In this document: piece after piece, positions 12,066 through 23,140 of the stretch
How positions within the stretch are numbered: position 1 is the stretch's first letter
How the letters are laid out: each line of letters opens with the position of its first letter
Assembly (NCBI GenBank): GCA_024663395.1
Contig: JANFAH010000017.1
Span: 620,001 to 684,000 of the forward strand
DNA from: Pisolithus tinctorius
Lineage: Eukaryota; Basidiomycota; Agaricomycetes; Boletales; Pisolithaceae
Direction of reading: 5' to 3'
Length of the DNA stretch: 64,000 nucleotides
Notes under the pieces: generated by a model
What the model saw: only the letters and a program-made list of their open reading frames with translations
Told to the model about the DNA's origin: nothing
The model's database searches: none
Position numbers and translations under genes: made by a program

Positions 12066-12420
12066 TTAAATAGTCACCTTTGTGAAAGAAAGCAAACAAA
12101 TGTTGGTGGTGGGAGAGGGTCCGGGATAAGGGGCAGGGTGAACGTCGGGGCGAATGGCATGTAAACAACACGCACCTTTATAAAAGAAAATAAGAGTACG
12201 ACAGTGGTAGGAGAAGGTCCAGGGCGAAGGGTTTGGTAAACAATGGTGTGAATGGCATGTAATTGACACGCACCTTTTATGAAAGAAAATAAGAACACAA
12301 CAGTGGTGAAAGAGGATCCAGGAAGAATGGCAGGGTGAACGGCAGGGTGAACGACGGGGTGAATGACAGGGTGAATAGCATGTATAGAACATGCACCTTA
12401 TACCAGAAAGTAATGGAAGG
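12066..12420 (-). repeat. Tandem leader repeat, four units of about 95-120 bp
   Basis: Read on the minus strand, each unit ends with a pyrimidine-rich run, then TATAAAG directly followed by GTGCGTG or a close variant (units end near 12077, 12173, 12271 and 12393). Each unit also contains CATGCCATTCA-like and CTCTCC-like segments. The juxtaposed AG and GT resembles a 3' splice site directly joined to a 5' splice site. The array lies just upstream of the gene at 9856-12009 and is probably transcribed as its leader. Confidence 0.6.
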
Positions 12421-12600
12421 ATGACAGTGGGAGAGGATCTGGGGTAGAGGGCAAGACGAACTCCTCGAGGTCTTGAACCCCACTAGCAGCGTGGTGGTGC
12501 TGGGGTGACCTCAGTGATGCAAAGTCAACAGAGTGTGACCTAAAGTGACACAAAGTCAACTTCAGGTCAAGATGAGCGGCACGAAGCCAACTCGAACCCA
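12421..12600 (-). repeat. Inverted copy of the divergent-gene leader (left arm)
   Basis: This segment is the reverse complement of about 14760-14960. Shared landmarks are GGTCTTGAACCCCACTAGCA, CTGGGGTGACCTCAGTGA and AAAGTCAACAGAGT. Each arm sits at the outer start of one of two divergently oriented genes, so both genes appear to use the same ancestral 5' segment. The solo LTR-B lies between the arms. Confidence 0.7.
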
Positions 12601-13026
12601 ATGGGAGACAATGCGCATGGTGGGGAGGGACTTGAGACCTTGAGGGTGGAGGCGCTGAGTGACAAAGTGAGGAAGGCAAGGGTAGTAGGATGAAGAGTAG
12701 TTGCAGTCAGAAAATCACAAGTATTTGTTTGTTTGTAGGGATTTACCTATTACACTTATGTACATATATTGATAGCGACATTTGATGTGATAGCCTGGAG
12801 AATTCCCAGGGCAAAAATACCTAAGTCACAGGACCGTTGTCACACACCAAAGGTGTTTGGTGAGGTGGACATGGATATAGCTGATGAATGGAGATGAAGA
12901 CCATAGCCCTCATGTGAAGAAGGACGGCCAGAAATGTCGGCAGTCATCCCTCGCACAAGAACGAGTTGTCAATGCCAAAGAAAAAGGAGGAAGCGAGTTA
13001 AGCGCCAATAAAGTTCTTAAGCGCCC

Positions 13027-13689
13027 ATGTACGGCATTCCGGTTTTCGACATATCTCCGCCAATTCTGCAGACACCGAAACCATTCCCACACTCGCTTGT
13101 AGTGCTCAGCCACGCGATCCTACCTTCCAAAATTGGAAAGGATTTGCGCACTCCACACGTTTCTACAGCACTCCCTCCAAAAGACGCTCATTTTGCTAAT
13201 TCTTCTGATATGGCCGCCTCCACATCAATCATTTCGCTTGTCCCCTTTGCTAGGGACCATGGCTACATATATCTACCAGGAGTTCCTACTAGCTTCCGTC
13301 CTGAAGCATCCTGGTACATCCCACCCTCGTCTGCCCCCTCTCAGCCCGTCCAGCTTGGACAGCGTGTTCTTTTTGTCAGTATGACCTCTAGGAGGACATT
13401 CTTTGGTCGCCTCAGGTCTGTCATTCGCTTGGAAAGGTCTTATGTGGTCGTTTCAGTCTCTCCAGTCCAAGAAGCATATGGATCCTTCCTCCCTGCTCCC
13501 TGCAACGTCTTCATACCAGTCGCGTCCATCATTCTTCCAAAATTGCGACAGCTACAGTATAATCTACTGTTCTCCACTCTCCCTGATCGCATCCATGACG
13601 AGTATGATGCACATCTTGCCTCCTTATTGCAAGATACAGCAGAAGATGCTCCCCCTTCATCCTCTCTTCCAACAGAGCCTCATTCATGA
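13027..13689 (+). CDS. Open reading frame inside LTR-B, 220 aa, unknown
   Basis: I do not recognise this protein. It begins MYGIPVFDIS and ends SLPTEPHS, is rich in Ser/Pro, has no cysteine cluster or membrane segment, and includes FARDHGYIYLPGVPTSF and RQLQYNLLFSTLPDRI. The same 220-codon frame is fully open in the other LTR-B (23673-24335), where most replacements are Arg to His or Cys-type changes from CpG decay. It sits upstream of the LTR TATA box, in the U3 part. It could be a real LTR-encoded accessory protein, a captured coding segment, or chance openness. Older B2 copies no longer keep the frame. Confidence 0.4.
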   Translation: MYGIPVFDISPPILQTPKPFPHSLVVLSHAILPSKIGKDLRTPHVSTALPPKDAHFANSSDMAASTSIISLVPFARDHGYIYLPGVPTSFRPEASWYIPPSSAPSQPVQLGQRVLFVSMTSRRTFFGRLRSVIRLERSYVVVSVSPVQEAYGSFLPAPCNVFIPVASIILPKLRQLQYNLLFSTLPDRIHDEYDAHLASLLQDTAEDAPPSSSLPTEPHS

Positions 13690-14180
13690 AGTTTTTATTT
13701 GCTTCACTGAGAGGACAGTAAGGGGGAGAAAGTTGCGATCCCTTATGCTCCTGTCACCCCACAGACCCCCAAAGCTTGACCCCTGTTGACATCTGACTCA
13801 CCCTGTCTGCTTTTGGATGTACTATATCGGCATCAGATCAGCGCTGCCTCTCTGTCATCCCACTTTGGCCCAGAAACGATCTCTTCGAGATGTGACATGC
13901 ACAGCCTCTCCCTAATGCGATTCCAGTGCGCTTTCCCAGTTTCTGACATTACTTGACTCATACTTTGACATTCTGACTGTCTTCGACTCACCTATTGCCA
14001 ATACTTACCAATCTTTTGCCCTTGCTTACTGATTCTTCGCCTTTTGGCTTACTTATCCTTACCAATGCTCACCAATGCTTTCTAAGACGATTACCCACCG
14101 CTTACATTCCTTACTCATCAGTTACCAATCACTTACCAAGTGTTTGCACCTTGTTTTCCATAGGCAACACCCCTGTACTG

Positions 14181-14190
14181 TATATAAATC
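14181..14190 (+). promoter_or_regulatory. TATA-like box of solo LTR-B
   Basis: TATATAAATC lies about 465 bases before the LTR end, is preceded by CTGTACTG and is conserved in the second LTR-B at 24827-24836. The position fits a retrotransposon U3/R border. It might also drive the downstream plus-strand passenger gene. Confidence 0.5.
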
Positions 14191-14759
14191 ACTGTACGTA
14201 GGTAGCAAAAAAAAAAAGACATCAGAGAGCCCCTCTTGCTCGCATTTTGTTATCATTCAGAAAATCATTCAGCAGCTTCGATAGTTGAGACCTTATTAAG
14301 GGTCTAACTATCGTCTACTTCGCTTATTCTCATCTATCATTGATCTACTTCGCCCCAAGTCCTCCCTGAGCTCAGTGAAGCTCAGGACGTCGAATTAAGT
14401 CATCATCCACCCTTCTGTAGGCTGACAGCAGTCTACCCCATCGCTTCCTCTCGCATTCCTGCTCCTTCTTCGTCAGGAGCACCCCCAACCCTCAGCACTC
14501 ATCTTTGAGTGTTGTAGTTCGCAAAAACCCTCCCAAAGAACAGGTTCCACCATCTAGGTACCGCATAGGCACACCACCACTCGCTTTCATTGTCTTTTGT
14601 GTTGGTTTTGGTTGGTTTCCACCACTGAACCTCACTTTGACTCACACCGTGTTCCAGCTGCACAGTGCCCAGCAGCTCTGTGCTTTGTTACGAATGACTG
14701 TCATCCTCTCACCTCCCTGTCATCGTCTTCCCGCTCGCCGCCTCTATGCTTCAAGTTTG

Positions 14760-14960
14760 GATGTGTTGGCTGAACCTGAGCTGGCTCCGTGCCGCTCACT
14801 CAGAGCTGCAGCTGACTTCATGTTGCTGCAGTTCGTACTCTGTTGACTTTGTGTCACTGAGGTCACCCCAGCACCACCATGTTGCTAGTGGGGTTCAAGA
14901 CCTCGAGGAGTTCGTCTTGCCCTTCACCCCAGATCCTCTCCTTCCCGCTCGCAAAGGTAT
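14760..14960 (+). repeat. Inverted copy of the divergent-gene leader (right arm)
   Basis: Inverted partner of 12421-12600. It ends in CGCTCGCAAAG followed directly by GTATGT, a good 5' splice site, which supports its role as the first exon or leader of the plus-strand gene. Confidence 0.7.
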
Positions 14961-15049
14961 GTTTTATAGCACTATTCCTTCCAGCTGATTCTAAACACCT
15001 ATGTTCATTCATTAGCACTGATCTTGTTTCTCTCCTGGGTCACTGTCAC

Positions 15050-16320
15050 TCTGCCTAGTATTGCTGTCTGAGGTATGTCTATTGTTAGCAGATGTTGATC
15101 CTGACTCATTATCGTTATCAGGTGTGAGGTTTCAATCATCTTGTTCAAATCTGTACTTGTTGCAACTCTCGTTATCAGGTATGAGATTTAAATCATTTCA
15201 TTTGTCCATACTTGTCGCATCCCTCACCCACCCACTCTGTGCTCTATTGCAGTCTGCAGTAGGTGTATTGTTATTGGCTGTTGATCCCCACCTATCCTTA
15301 TTATAAGGTATCTGCTACTGTCGCTTTTCATTGGACTTACAAATCTGATCATGCTCTTTAATATCTAGGTATAAGTTATCTCGTTCATCTCCACTCGACC
15401 ACTCGCCTCATTCCGCACCCACCCACTCTGTGTTGAATTGCAGTTTGTGGTAGATATATAGTTATTGACTGTCGATCCTCACTTATCATTGTTATGAGGT
15501 ATGTCCTACCTTTGCATTTCATTGGACCTACAAATCTGATCATGTTCTTTAATATCTAGGTATAAATTATCTCCATCAGTGCTCACCTCATTCCTCACTC
15601 ACCCACTCCTTGTTGTATTGCAGTCAGAGGTACATCTATCGCCATCAGGTGTTGGGCTGACTTATTGTCACTATCAGGTATGTGTCAGTCTCTTTTTGTT
15701 AGATTTACGAATCCAATCACCCTCTCTAATATCTAGGTATAAATCATCTTGTTAGTTGGTGCTTGCCTCATTCTTCACCTGGCCAACTGCTATTGTAGTC
15801 TGAGCTATGGATATCATTACATACTCTTGATCTACAGTTACTGCTGTTATCAGGTATGTCTTGTGGTCTGTTTACATTGATTTACGAATGCGGTCAGCCT
15901 CTCATAATCCCTAGGTACCCATCCCATTTGCTAGCACCTGTCAATCATGGCAGAAATAAAGTTTGATGTCAATGCTCCCAGAACCAAGTTTCTGGTAATG
16001 ATCTCCTTCCATTCCTCACCAACTCTGTGCTGTATGTAGTCCAAAGTACCCGTATCGTTGTCAACTTTGTTCACCGTTGTCATCAGGTATGTGTAGTGGT
16101 CTCTGTTTGTTGGATCTAAGAATATACCTGCTCTAGTTACCAGGTATACATTATCCTGTTCATTGGCACTTGTCTCATTCCTTACCCACTCCATCTGGTA
16201 CTGTTGTCCAAGGAGGTATGTTTAAACCTTTTTGTTGAATTTTTGAACGTTATGAAATAGATGCCAAAATAAGGTTTAATGTCAATGCTCCCTGAACCTA
16301 ATTTCTTGTAGTGATCTCAT
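15050..16320 (+). repeat. Tandem array of splice-site-like leader units
   Basis: Six or more imperfect units of about 165-245 bases begin near 15070, 15250, 15441, 15620, 15793, 16036 and 16200. A typical unit has TTGCAG (3' splice-like), a 50-60 base exon-like stretch ending ATCAG or ATGAG, GTATGT (5' splice-like), a conserved TTACAAATC-like segment, then CTAG directly followed by GTATAA or GTACC. The juxtaposed AG|GT sites lie near 15368, 15559, 15736, 15914 and 16143. No long reading frame crosses the array. It lies upstream of the plus-strand gene and is probably a multiply spliced leader or its relic. Confidence 0.65.
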
Positions 16321-16913
16321 CCGTATTCCAAGGTACCTGTATTGTTATCAACTGTTCACTGACACCTACCATGGTTATTTGTCAAAAGAATATATCACCC
16401 TTGAGCTGCTGTCTGTAGGTTTGACATCAACTTTTTGTTTTTATTATATCTTCTGCTCACAATGACAATGACAGTCCTACTCTATCGGTTGACATGCCGC
16501 ATTTTTCCTCTGCCCTGAATGCCAGATTTCCATTCAATTGACCCTTCTCAATAGGATTGTGCAAGCTAGCAGGAAGCGAGGGTGCTAGTGTGAATTAGGT
16601 GTGTAGGCTTCTTCCAGGACCAAATAAATAGCTCAGTAGTGAACATTGCATCCTCCATTTTCTCTTCTTCCTTGCCTTCTTTTCTTCACTCGCTTCAAAT
16701 CAGGTGTGTAGCCCTTTGTGCAAGATCATGAATCGTCCACTAACCAATGTTTGGCCTGAACCCAGTCTTTCCTTACCCAGTCGTTCCTTACCTGAACGTC
16801 TTTTCCTTTCCATCTCACTTGATTTCGCATCAGCAAAGAGTGTGTGGTGACTACATGTTCCACAGTTCCACTGGCCCACAGATTGACTATGTGTCTACCA
16901 GGTCAAATTCATC

Positions 16914-19900
16914 ATGCCTGTGACTAGGTCGTCTGCTGTTACTTTCAAAGTTGGTCCCCCCGTTGGTGCCCAGAGGTCAAAGAGAGTCAATCCTACCGTC
17001 ACTTCACCCACCAAAGCCCAACCTTCACATGGTGCAAAGGCCTGTCACCGGGTAGTTAAACATGAGTACAGACCTACTTCCTGTGTCTTGTGTACTACTG
17101 TCTCAACTCTTTCCATCAGTGCGAGGCGGAAATCAGGATACGATTTCTGAAACACACGAGCCAATGTCAGGGGATGGTGAGGAGTGCCCGGTGTGTAGCG
17201 CTACCTTTTTTTTTTTTTTTTGCTTACTGACCACTGTTTTCAGAACCGCGAATCCAGCTCTGTAGCTCGACGTCCCCCTCTCCAGCTACGCTCAAGTCGT
17301 AATTCTTCGCAAGGGTTGACAGAGAAAGAATGCAAGGATCAGTACCTTGACTCCTTCTGGACAAAACAGGTTACACTCCAGAACAGTATGAAGCTTGACC
17401 ATGCTGTTGCCCTTGAGCAGCTATGATTGGGCATCATTTCTATGGAAGATATAGTTGCTGAGCAGGGTCGTGAAAAGTGTAAGTGTGTGATCTATGTATG
17501 TAGCTGTATTCCTTCTCAAGGTCGCCACCAGCTGTTACCCCCAATGACAGTGAAGAGGATGAACAAGCTGTTGAGAGTATGGTGCAAGCTGAAGGTGATC
17601 TGGTCTCAGAGGACCTGGTGGATCATGATGGTCGCCAAGCTGTTGAAAATATGATGGACTCTGTTCATCATGACGATGTTGAGCATGAAAGTGCATCAGG
17701 TTTGTTTATTTGATTAAACTGCATTATTCACATAATTTACATGTGTCATTGAATAGACAGTGATTGGTCAGCTGACCAGAGGCGCGACCTTAAATGCAAA
17801 CAAACCCTGAGAGAAATCCTCGCTGGCAATTATGATACTGATAACCATCCTTCCACTCCCCCTCTCCCTTCTCCATCCTCATCAGAAGAAGAAGATGGAG
17901 CTGCTGATACCGAAGGAAACACTGACAGCTCTGTGACCAGGAGGTGTAGGGAAGCCAAAGGGAAATCTCGTGCCCTAGCCAACACATCCTCTGAAGATGA
18001 GGATGGACCTAGTGACACTGGAGACCTCCCTGATGGCTTGGAGATGACCGGGATGCATGGGAAACCCAAAGGACAACATCGTGCCTTCTGCAAGGTAGTA
18101 GTCACACCCTCTGCGCCTACCCTAGCCAGTGACCTCAGTCAATGCGAGGATACATCCAGTGCAGAAGCAGGCTTACTGTGCTTCAAACCAGGGTGGCTTC
18201 CCTTGGAAGCCATACGAAAGGCACAGGCACTTGGCATGCGCACCACTCAAGAAGCCCAGGCGATTGCAGATGAGTATGGCAAGACTCTTGGGTCAATCAT
18301 GGCTGCTGCTGGTCTTACCACAAAGGCAACTCATGCTGAATCTGTGTGGAACATGCATCAGGCTTGGTATGCACATACCAATCCAAAAGCATCTGCAGGT
18401 CAGTACATCCTAACTTGTTGCAGTTTCGACTCCACATTGATTCAATTGCAGAGGAAACCAAAGACTACTATAGGCGTCACACCAAGCACTATGAGGACCA
18501 TAAAGATGAGGACGAACATCCTCAACTGTGGGCTGAGATCCGGAAGTATTGGAGTGAGTGTGTCAGTGGGTCCAAAGACATCAGTTCCAAGGCAATGGTG
18601 GGCCATGTAATGGCTTGCCGTGACTCCTTTACACAAGAGGTGGGTAATACCATTGTGATTGTTTGCTTCTTGAATAACCTCTTGTACAGGCACAAACTTG
18701 GTGCAATGTGGAGGGCATACATGTCTTTGGATGTGTAATTTATAGTGGGAGCAATGAAGCTGCACGCCAATCCCAAGGAATTTTTGCTGGATCCTCCCTT
18801 CTCATGCAGCTTGCGAGTGAGAGGCAGACCGACATAACACAATTATTAGAATACCTGTCCACCATTATCAAGTATGTATAACATATGCCATGTACAATTG
18901 CCCACTGACTTTTCTTTAGGTATAAAATCCTTAACTCTGCTGCTTTGGTGCCTCTTCCCGACTTTAATGTGCTGTCACAACCCCATTATGACCATGCACT
19001 GGGATTAAAACCTCAAGAATACAGGTGTGATCGCAATCAGCGAGTTTTACCTACAATCATACTCCATAAATTCCATATGTCAATAAATCTATTTGATTCA
19101 TATTCATCCTCTGAAGTGCTGCCACAGAAGAGAATGGTATCACACGAGGCCAGAGAAATGTTTCTTGGAAGTCGTTGCTTGATCTGCTGTATGTTCACCA
19201 GTATACCATCACTGATTGGCCTGCTGGAGTCCCTGCTGTTGGTCCGGATTTCAATGTTAAATGCCTCAATGCTGATGAACTTCGTGCTCTGACTGTTCCT
19301 TTCCTGAAAGAGTCAATGGGTGCAGATTACCATGCTGAGGCTCCACTAGATGACGAAGAAGACCAAGCTGAATACCTTGTCCCTTTGCTGAATTCATCAT
19401 TTTACCTCAAGAAATGGACTGATGGTGAGTTGTTGACATGAAATGGTTGCCCTCACTGACATGAATAATCCAGATCAGATTGAGCTATTTCACCACAGTG
19501 ATGCAAGGATGTGTGACATCCCACTTGTGGTGAACACATTGAACTGGCACCTCTGTGTTCTTTCTGATTCAGATGCATTCATTAAGGCCCTCCCTAAAGG
19601 TGACAAGTTTAAGGAGAGAAGTGCCCCTTCATCTTTCCCTGACCAACCTGTGCGAGGATGAGTGCCATCCAACAGACGTCACCCCTTGCCAGCAGCATCC
19701 AACACCCACCGTATGACTGTGCCTTCTTTATCCCCAGCTTATAGATCACCCCAGCCACCTGTGCAGCGCCATGTGTCTCCCTCAACATCCCACCACACCC
19801 AACGACAGCAATCACCATCCTGCACATGTCACCCCTCTCCTGCAGGATCACACCACCTGAGGCAAGGGCAATTGCCATCCCATGGACCTCGTTCTACTCA

Positions 19901-20186
19901 GCCAGCATCCCACCACTCCCCTCTCCCTCCTTCATCCCCTGTCGAGGAGTCACTGCAGTCATCTCCACAAGGTCCATCGTTGCATGGTGATCATCACACA
20001 TATCTTGCTCCAGCAGCTGCATATCATCATCACCCCCCTTCTGATAACTACTCTCTGACCCCACATCCTCGCCACTGCCCTCTGCATGAGTCACACAAGT
20101 GCTATAGAGGATATCAGGACAATGAGAGTGATCATGGTGGTCCTTCACAACAGGGAAGAACTCACCAAAGGTATGTTGCTGGGTAG
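16914..20186 (+). CDS. Uncharacterised KDZ-element passenger gene, multi-exon
   Basis: The function is unknown. The family looks like one found in repeat-rich mushroom genomes (memory, unverified). A plausible start is ATG 16914 (MPVTRSSAVTFKVG, basic). Exons I can phase: one ending 17699 (acidic, ending HESASG), 17757-18398, 18452-18639, 18690-18871, then from 18920. The introns between them are 57, 53, 50 and 48 bp and keep the frame. The core has PGWLPLEAIRKAQALGMR, AESVWNMHQAWYAH, PQLWAEIRKYW, SSKAMVGHVMACRDSFTQ, WCNVEGIHVFGCVIYSG, RQSQGIFAGS and KYKILNSAALVPLPDFN. After about 19070 the frame changes, with ITDWPAGVPAVGPDFNVK (19210) and PLVVNTLNWHLCVLSDS (19525) following. The C-terminal part to 20186 is His/Ser/Pro-rich. 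Introns or decay after 19070 are unresolved. Confidence 0.55.
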
Positions 20187-20769
20187 CCTACATGTACAAT
20201 GAGACTAACATGCACAGTGTGGTTGAATACATTTATCGAAACCCTCCCCACAAGAGACATCGTCATCATGACTCTGATGACTCTGATGGACGTTCCTATC
20301 ACACCCATGATTGACACAACCACTACTAGGCATGTTTTCATCTCAATCATTCGCTTGCTACTGGCTCATGTACACACCAGTTCAACATGTTTGCATTGTT
20401 AGCATGTAACTATGATACCCTGTGGCTGTATCATCTTCCCCCTGCATATCCTTCCTTTGTGTAATGTCTGCCATCATTCATTTTGTCCATTATCCACCAT
20501 GGTCTTTTTGTTACCATCGTAACTACAATACCCTTACAAGACCATTCATTTTCTCCTCACACCTATGCATATTCAATCTGATAGCATACCCTATCATAAA
20601 TACAGATTGGATTTAGGTGCAAACTGCTATGTGTGAGATAGGAATGTGAAATCCATGGAACCAGACATCCACTAGAGCTATGATGTCCATGTGAAGGGCA
20701 TGGGGCTCTGCCCTAGGCTTCAGGGGGAAGAGTTCTCAGTAGCTACCAACATAGAAATGCCAGAGTTGG
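20187..20769. other. 3' flank of the passenger gene, no gene seen
   Basis: About 580 bases between the His/Pro-rich coding end and the 21-bp array of the right terminal repeat. It has AT-rich stretches and short open frames without motifs. It probably contains the polyadenylation region of the plus-strand gene. Confidence 0.35.
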
Positions 20770-22290
20770 TTAGAGAATCCCCAGGACATAACATGGAAAA
20801 TCCCCAGCAGTGCTTGGAGAATCTCCAGAGTGGGTTGGGGAATCCCCAGCATTGCCTGGAGAATCCCCAGCAGTGCTTGGAGAATCCCCAGAGTCAGTTG
20901 GAGAATCCCCAGCATTGCCTGGAGAATCCCCAGTAGTGCTTGGAGAATCTCCAGAGTGGGTTGGAGAATCCCCAGCATTGCCTGGAGAATCCCCAGCAGT
21001 GCTTGAGGAATCCCCAGAGTCAGTTGGAGAATCCCCAGCATTGCCTGGAGAATCCCCAGCATTGCCTGGAGAATCCCCAGCATTGCCTGGAGAATCCCCA
21101 GCATTGCCTGGAGAATCCCCAGCATTGCCTGGAGAATCCCCAGCAGTGCTTGGGGAATCCCCAGAGTGGGTTGGAGAATCCCCAGCATTACCTGGAGAAT
21201 CCCCAGTAGTGCTTGGAGAATCTCCAGATTGGGTTGGAGAATCCCCAGGTTGGAGAATCCCCAGCATTGCCTGGAGAATCCCCAGCAGTGCTTGGGGAAT
21301 CCCCAGAGTGGGTTGGAGAATCCCCAGCATTACCTGGAGAATCCCCAGTAGTGCTTGGAGAATCTCCAGATTGGGTTGGAGAATCCCCAGCATTGCCTGG
21401 AGAATCCCCAGAGTGGGTTGGAGAATCCCCAGCATTGCCTGGAGAATCCCCAGCAGTGCTTGGGGAATCCCCAGAGTGGGTTGGAGAATCCCCAGCATTG
21501 CCTGGAGAATCCCCAGAGTGGGTTGGAGAATCCCCAGCAGTGCTTGGGGAATCCCCAGAGTGGGTTGGAGAATCCCCAGCATTGCCTGGAGAATCCCCAG
21601 AGTCAGTTGGAGAATCCCCAGCATTGCCTGGAGAATCCCCAGAGTCAGTTGGAGAATCCCCAGCATTGCCTGGAGAATCTCCAGAGTGGGTTGGAGAATC
21701 CCCAGCATTGCCTGGAGAATCCCCAGCAGTGCTTGGGGAATCCCCAGAGTGGGTTGGAGAATCCCCAGCATTGCCTGGAGAATCCCCAGAGTGGGTTGGA
21801 GAATCCCCAGCAGTGCTTGGGGAATCCCCAGAGTGGGTTGGAGAATCCCCAGCATTGCCTGGAGAATCCCCAGAGTCAGTTGGAGAATCCCCAGCATTGC
21901 CTGGAGAATCCCCAGAGTCAGTTGGAGAATCCCCAGCATTGCCTGGAGAATCTCCAGAGTGGGTTGGAGAATCCCCAGCATTGCCTGGAGAATCCCCAGC
22001 AGTGCTTGGGGAATCCCCAGAGTGGGTTGGAGAATCCCCAGCATTTCCTGGAGAATCCCCAGGGTCAGTTGGAGAATCCCCAGAGTCAGTTGGAGAATCC
22101 CCAGCATTGCCTGGAGAATCCCCAGCAGTGCTTGGAGAATCCCCAGAGTGGGTTGGAGAATCCCCAGCAGTGCTTGGAGAATCCCCAGGTCATAGCTTGG
22201 AGAATCCCCAGAGTCAGTTGGAGAATCCTCAGTAGCACTTGGAGAATCCCCAGCAGTGCTTGGAGAATCCCCAGGACATAGCTTGGAGAG
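20770..22290 (+). repeat. Homogeneous 21-bp minisatellite with a 273-bp higher-order unit
   Basis: About 70 units of 21 bp: GGAGAATCCCCAG or GGGGAATCCCCAG plus 8 variable bases. Four main variants alternate (ending CATTGCCT, CAGTGCTT, AGTGGGTT, AGTCAGTT). A block of 13 units (273 bp) is repeated in the same variant order, e.g. starting at 21431 and again at 21704. Because 21 is a multiple of 3 and no variant creates a stop, several frames on both strands stay open for 300-460 codons. These are not genes. Confidence 0.9.
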
Positions 22291-22739
22291 CCTCTAGAGA
22301 CAGAAGTTGGCTGGGAAATTCCAAGCATTACCTGGAGGATCTGCTGCATACCCTGTGGATCCCCAGAGTGGGTGGGAAAATTCCATTAAGACCTGGACAA
22401 TCTTTGACTTGTATGCAATGGCCAAGACTGGAGATCACTGAACCCTTGGGAAGCATGGTGAAAGTATGTCTGCTGTGCCTGGGCAATCACCATCACCAAG
22501 TATATTCTACTCCCTCCATCAGATGTCACCAGTCTTTCCTTAGTGGTCTATGGCCATGCTTTTTCACATATTGTATAGAGTGCTCAGATCAGATGCCATG
22601 GAAATAGGTACTTGGCATGATACACACTCCTGTCAGCAACATGGAGACTCCAAATCATTTTGATTGATCCTTCATGCTGTGATGGTGGTCTATTTGAACT
22701 GGAGGTTCCCATGATCATCTTAGAAAAGGTCTGTTTGGG

Positions 22740-23140
22740 CTGGATGCCCTGGGACTAGGTCCATTCAGGCTGGGGAATCCCCCAGGATGCACTGGGAACA
22801 GGTCCATTCAGGCTGGAGAATCCCCCAGGATGTACAGGGAACAGGTCCATTTAGGCTATGGAATCCCCCAGCATGCCCAGAGACCAGGTCCATTTAGGCT
22901 GGAGAATCCCCCAGGATGTACAGGGAACAGGTCCATTTAGGCTGGGGAATCCCCCAGCATGCCCAGAGAACAGGTCCATTTGGGCTGGGGAATCCCCCAG
23001 CATGCCCAGAGAACAGGTCCATTTAGGCTGGAGTATCCCCCAGCATGCCCAGAGAACAGGTCCATTTGGCCTGGGGAATCCCCCAGCATGCCCTGGGAAC
23101 AGGTCCATTTAGGCTGGAGAATCCCCCAGGATACCCAGGA
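22740..23140 (-). repeat. 43-bp minisatellite, about 9 units
   Basis: Tandem 43-bp units start GGTCCATTTAGGCTGGGGAA and continue TCCCCCAGCATGCCCAGAGA-ACA, the inverted form of the array at 4060-4510. Short open frames across it are repeat artefacts. Confidence 0.85.

Larger units (their letters stand above)
12838..14646 (+). mobile_element. Solo LTR-B (1.81 kb) inside the KDZ transposon
   Basis: It starts TGTCACACACCAAAGG and ends CTCACA. It matches 23479-25293 along its whole length with mostly C/T and G/A differences. The flanks carry ACCGT before the start (12833-12837), and CCGT follows the end (14647-14650), giving a 4-bp duplication, or 5 bp if the LTR ends in CTCAC. No internal retrotransposon sequence accompanies it, so it is a solo LTR left by recombination. 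It contains a 220-codon open frame (13027-13689) and a TATA-like box (14181-14190). Confidence 0.85.

Noticed and set aside
9339..20769. TET/JBP dioxygenase gene expected near KDZ elements
   Set aside because: I looked for the HxD...H iron-binding pattern and surrounding features in both passenger genes and found nothing convincing.
20770..22281. Very long open frames (308-461 codons) on both strands with WRIPSIA / ESPALPG / ENPQHCL heptads
   Set aside because: They are the three readings per strand of a stop-free 21-bp repeat. Openness in several frames at once and the lack of any other coding sign show they are not genes.
20770..23140. CRISPR-like direct repeats
   Set aside because: Units are contiguous 21-bp and 43-bp tandem repeats without unique spacers, in a eukaryotic transposon end.
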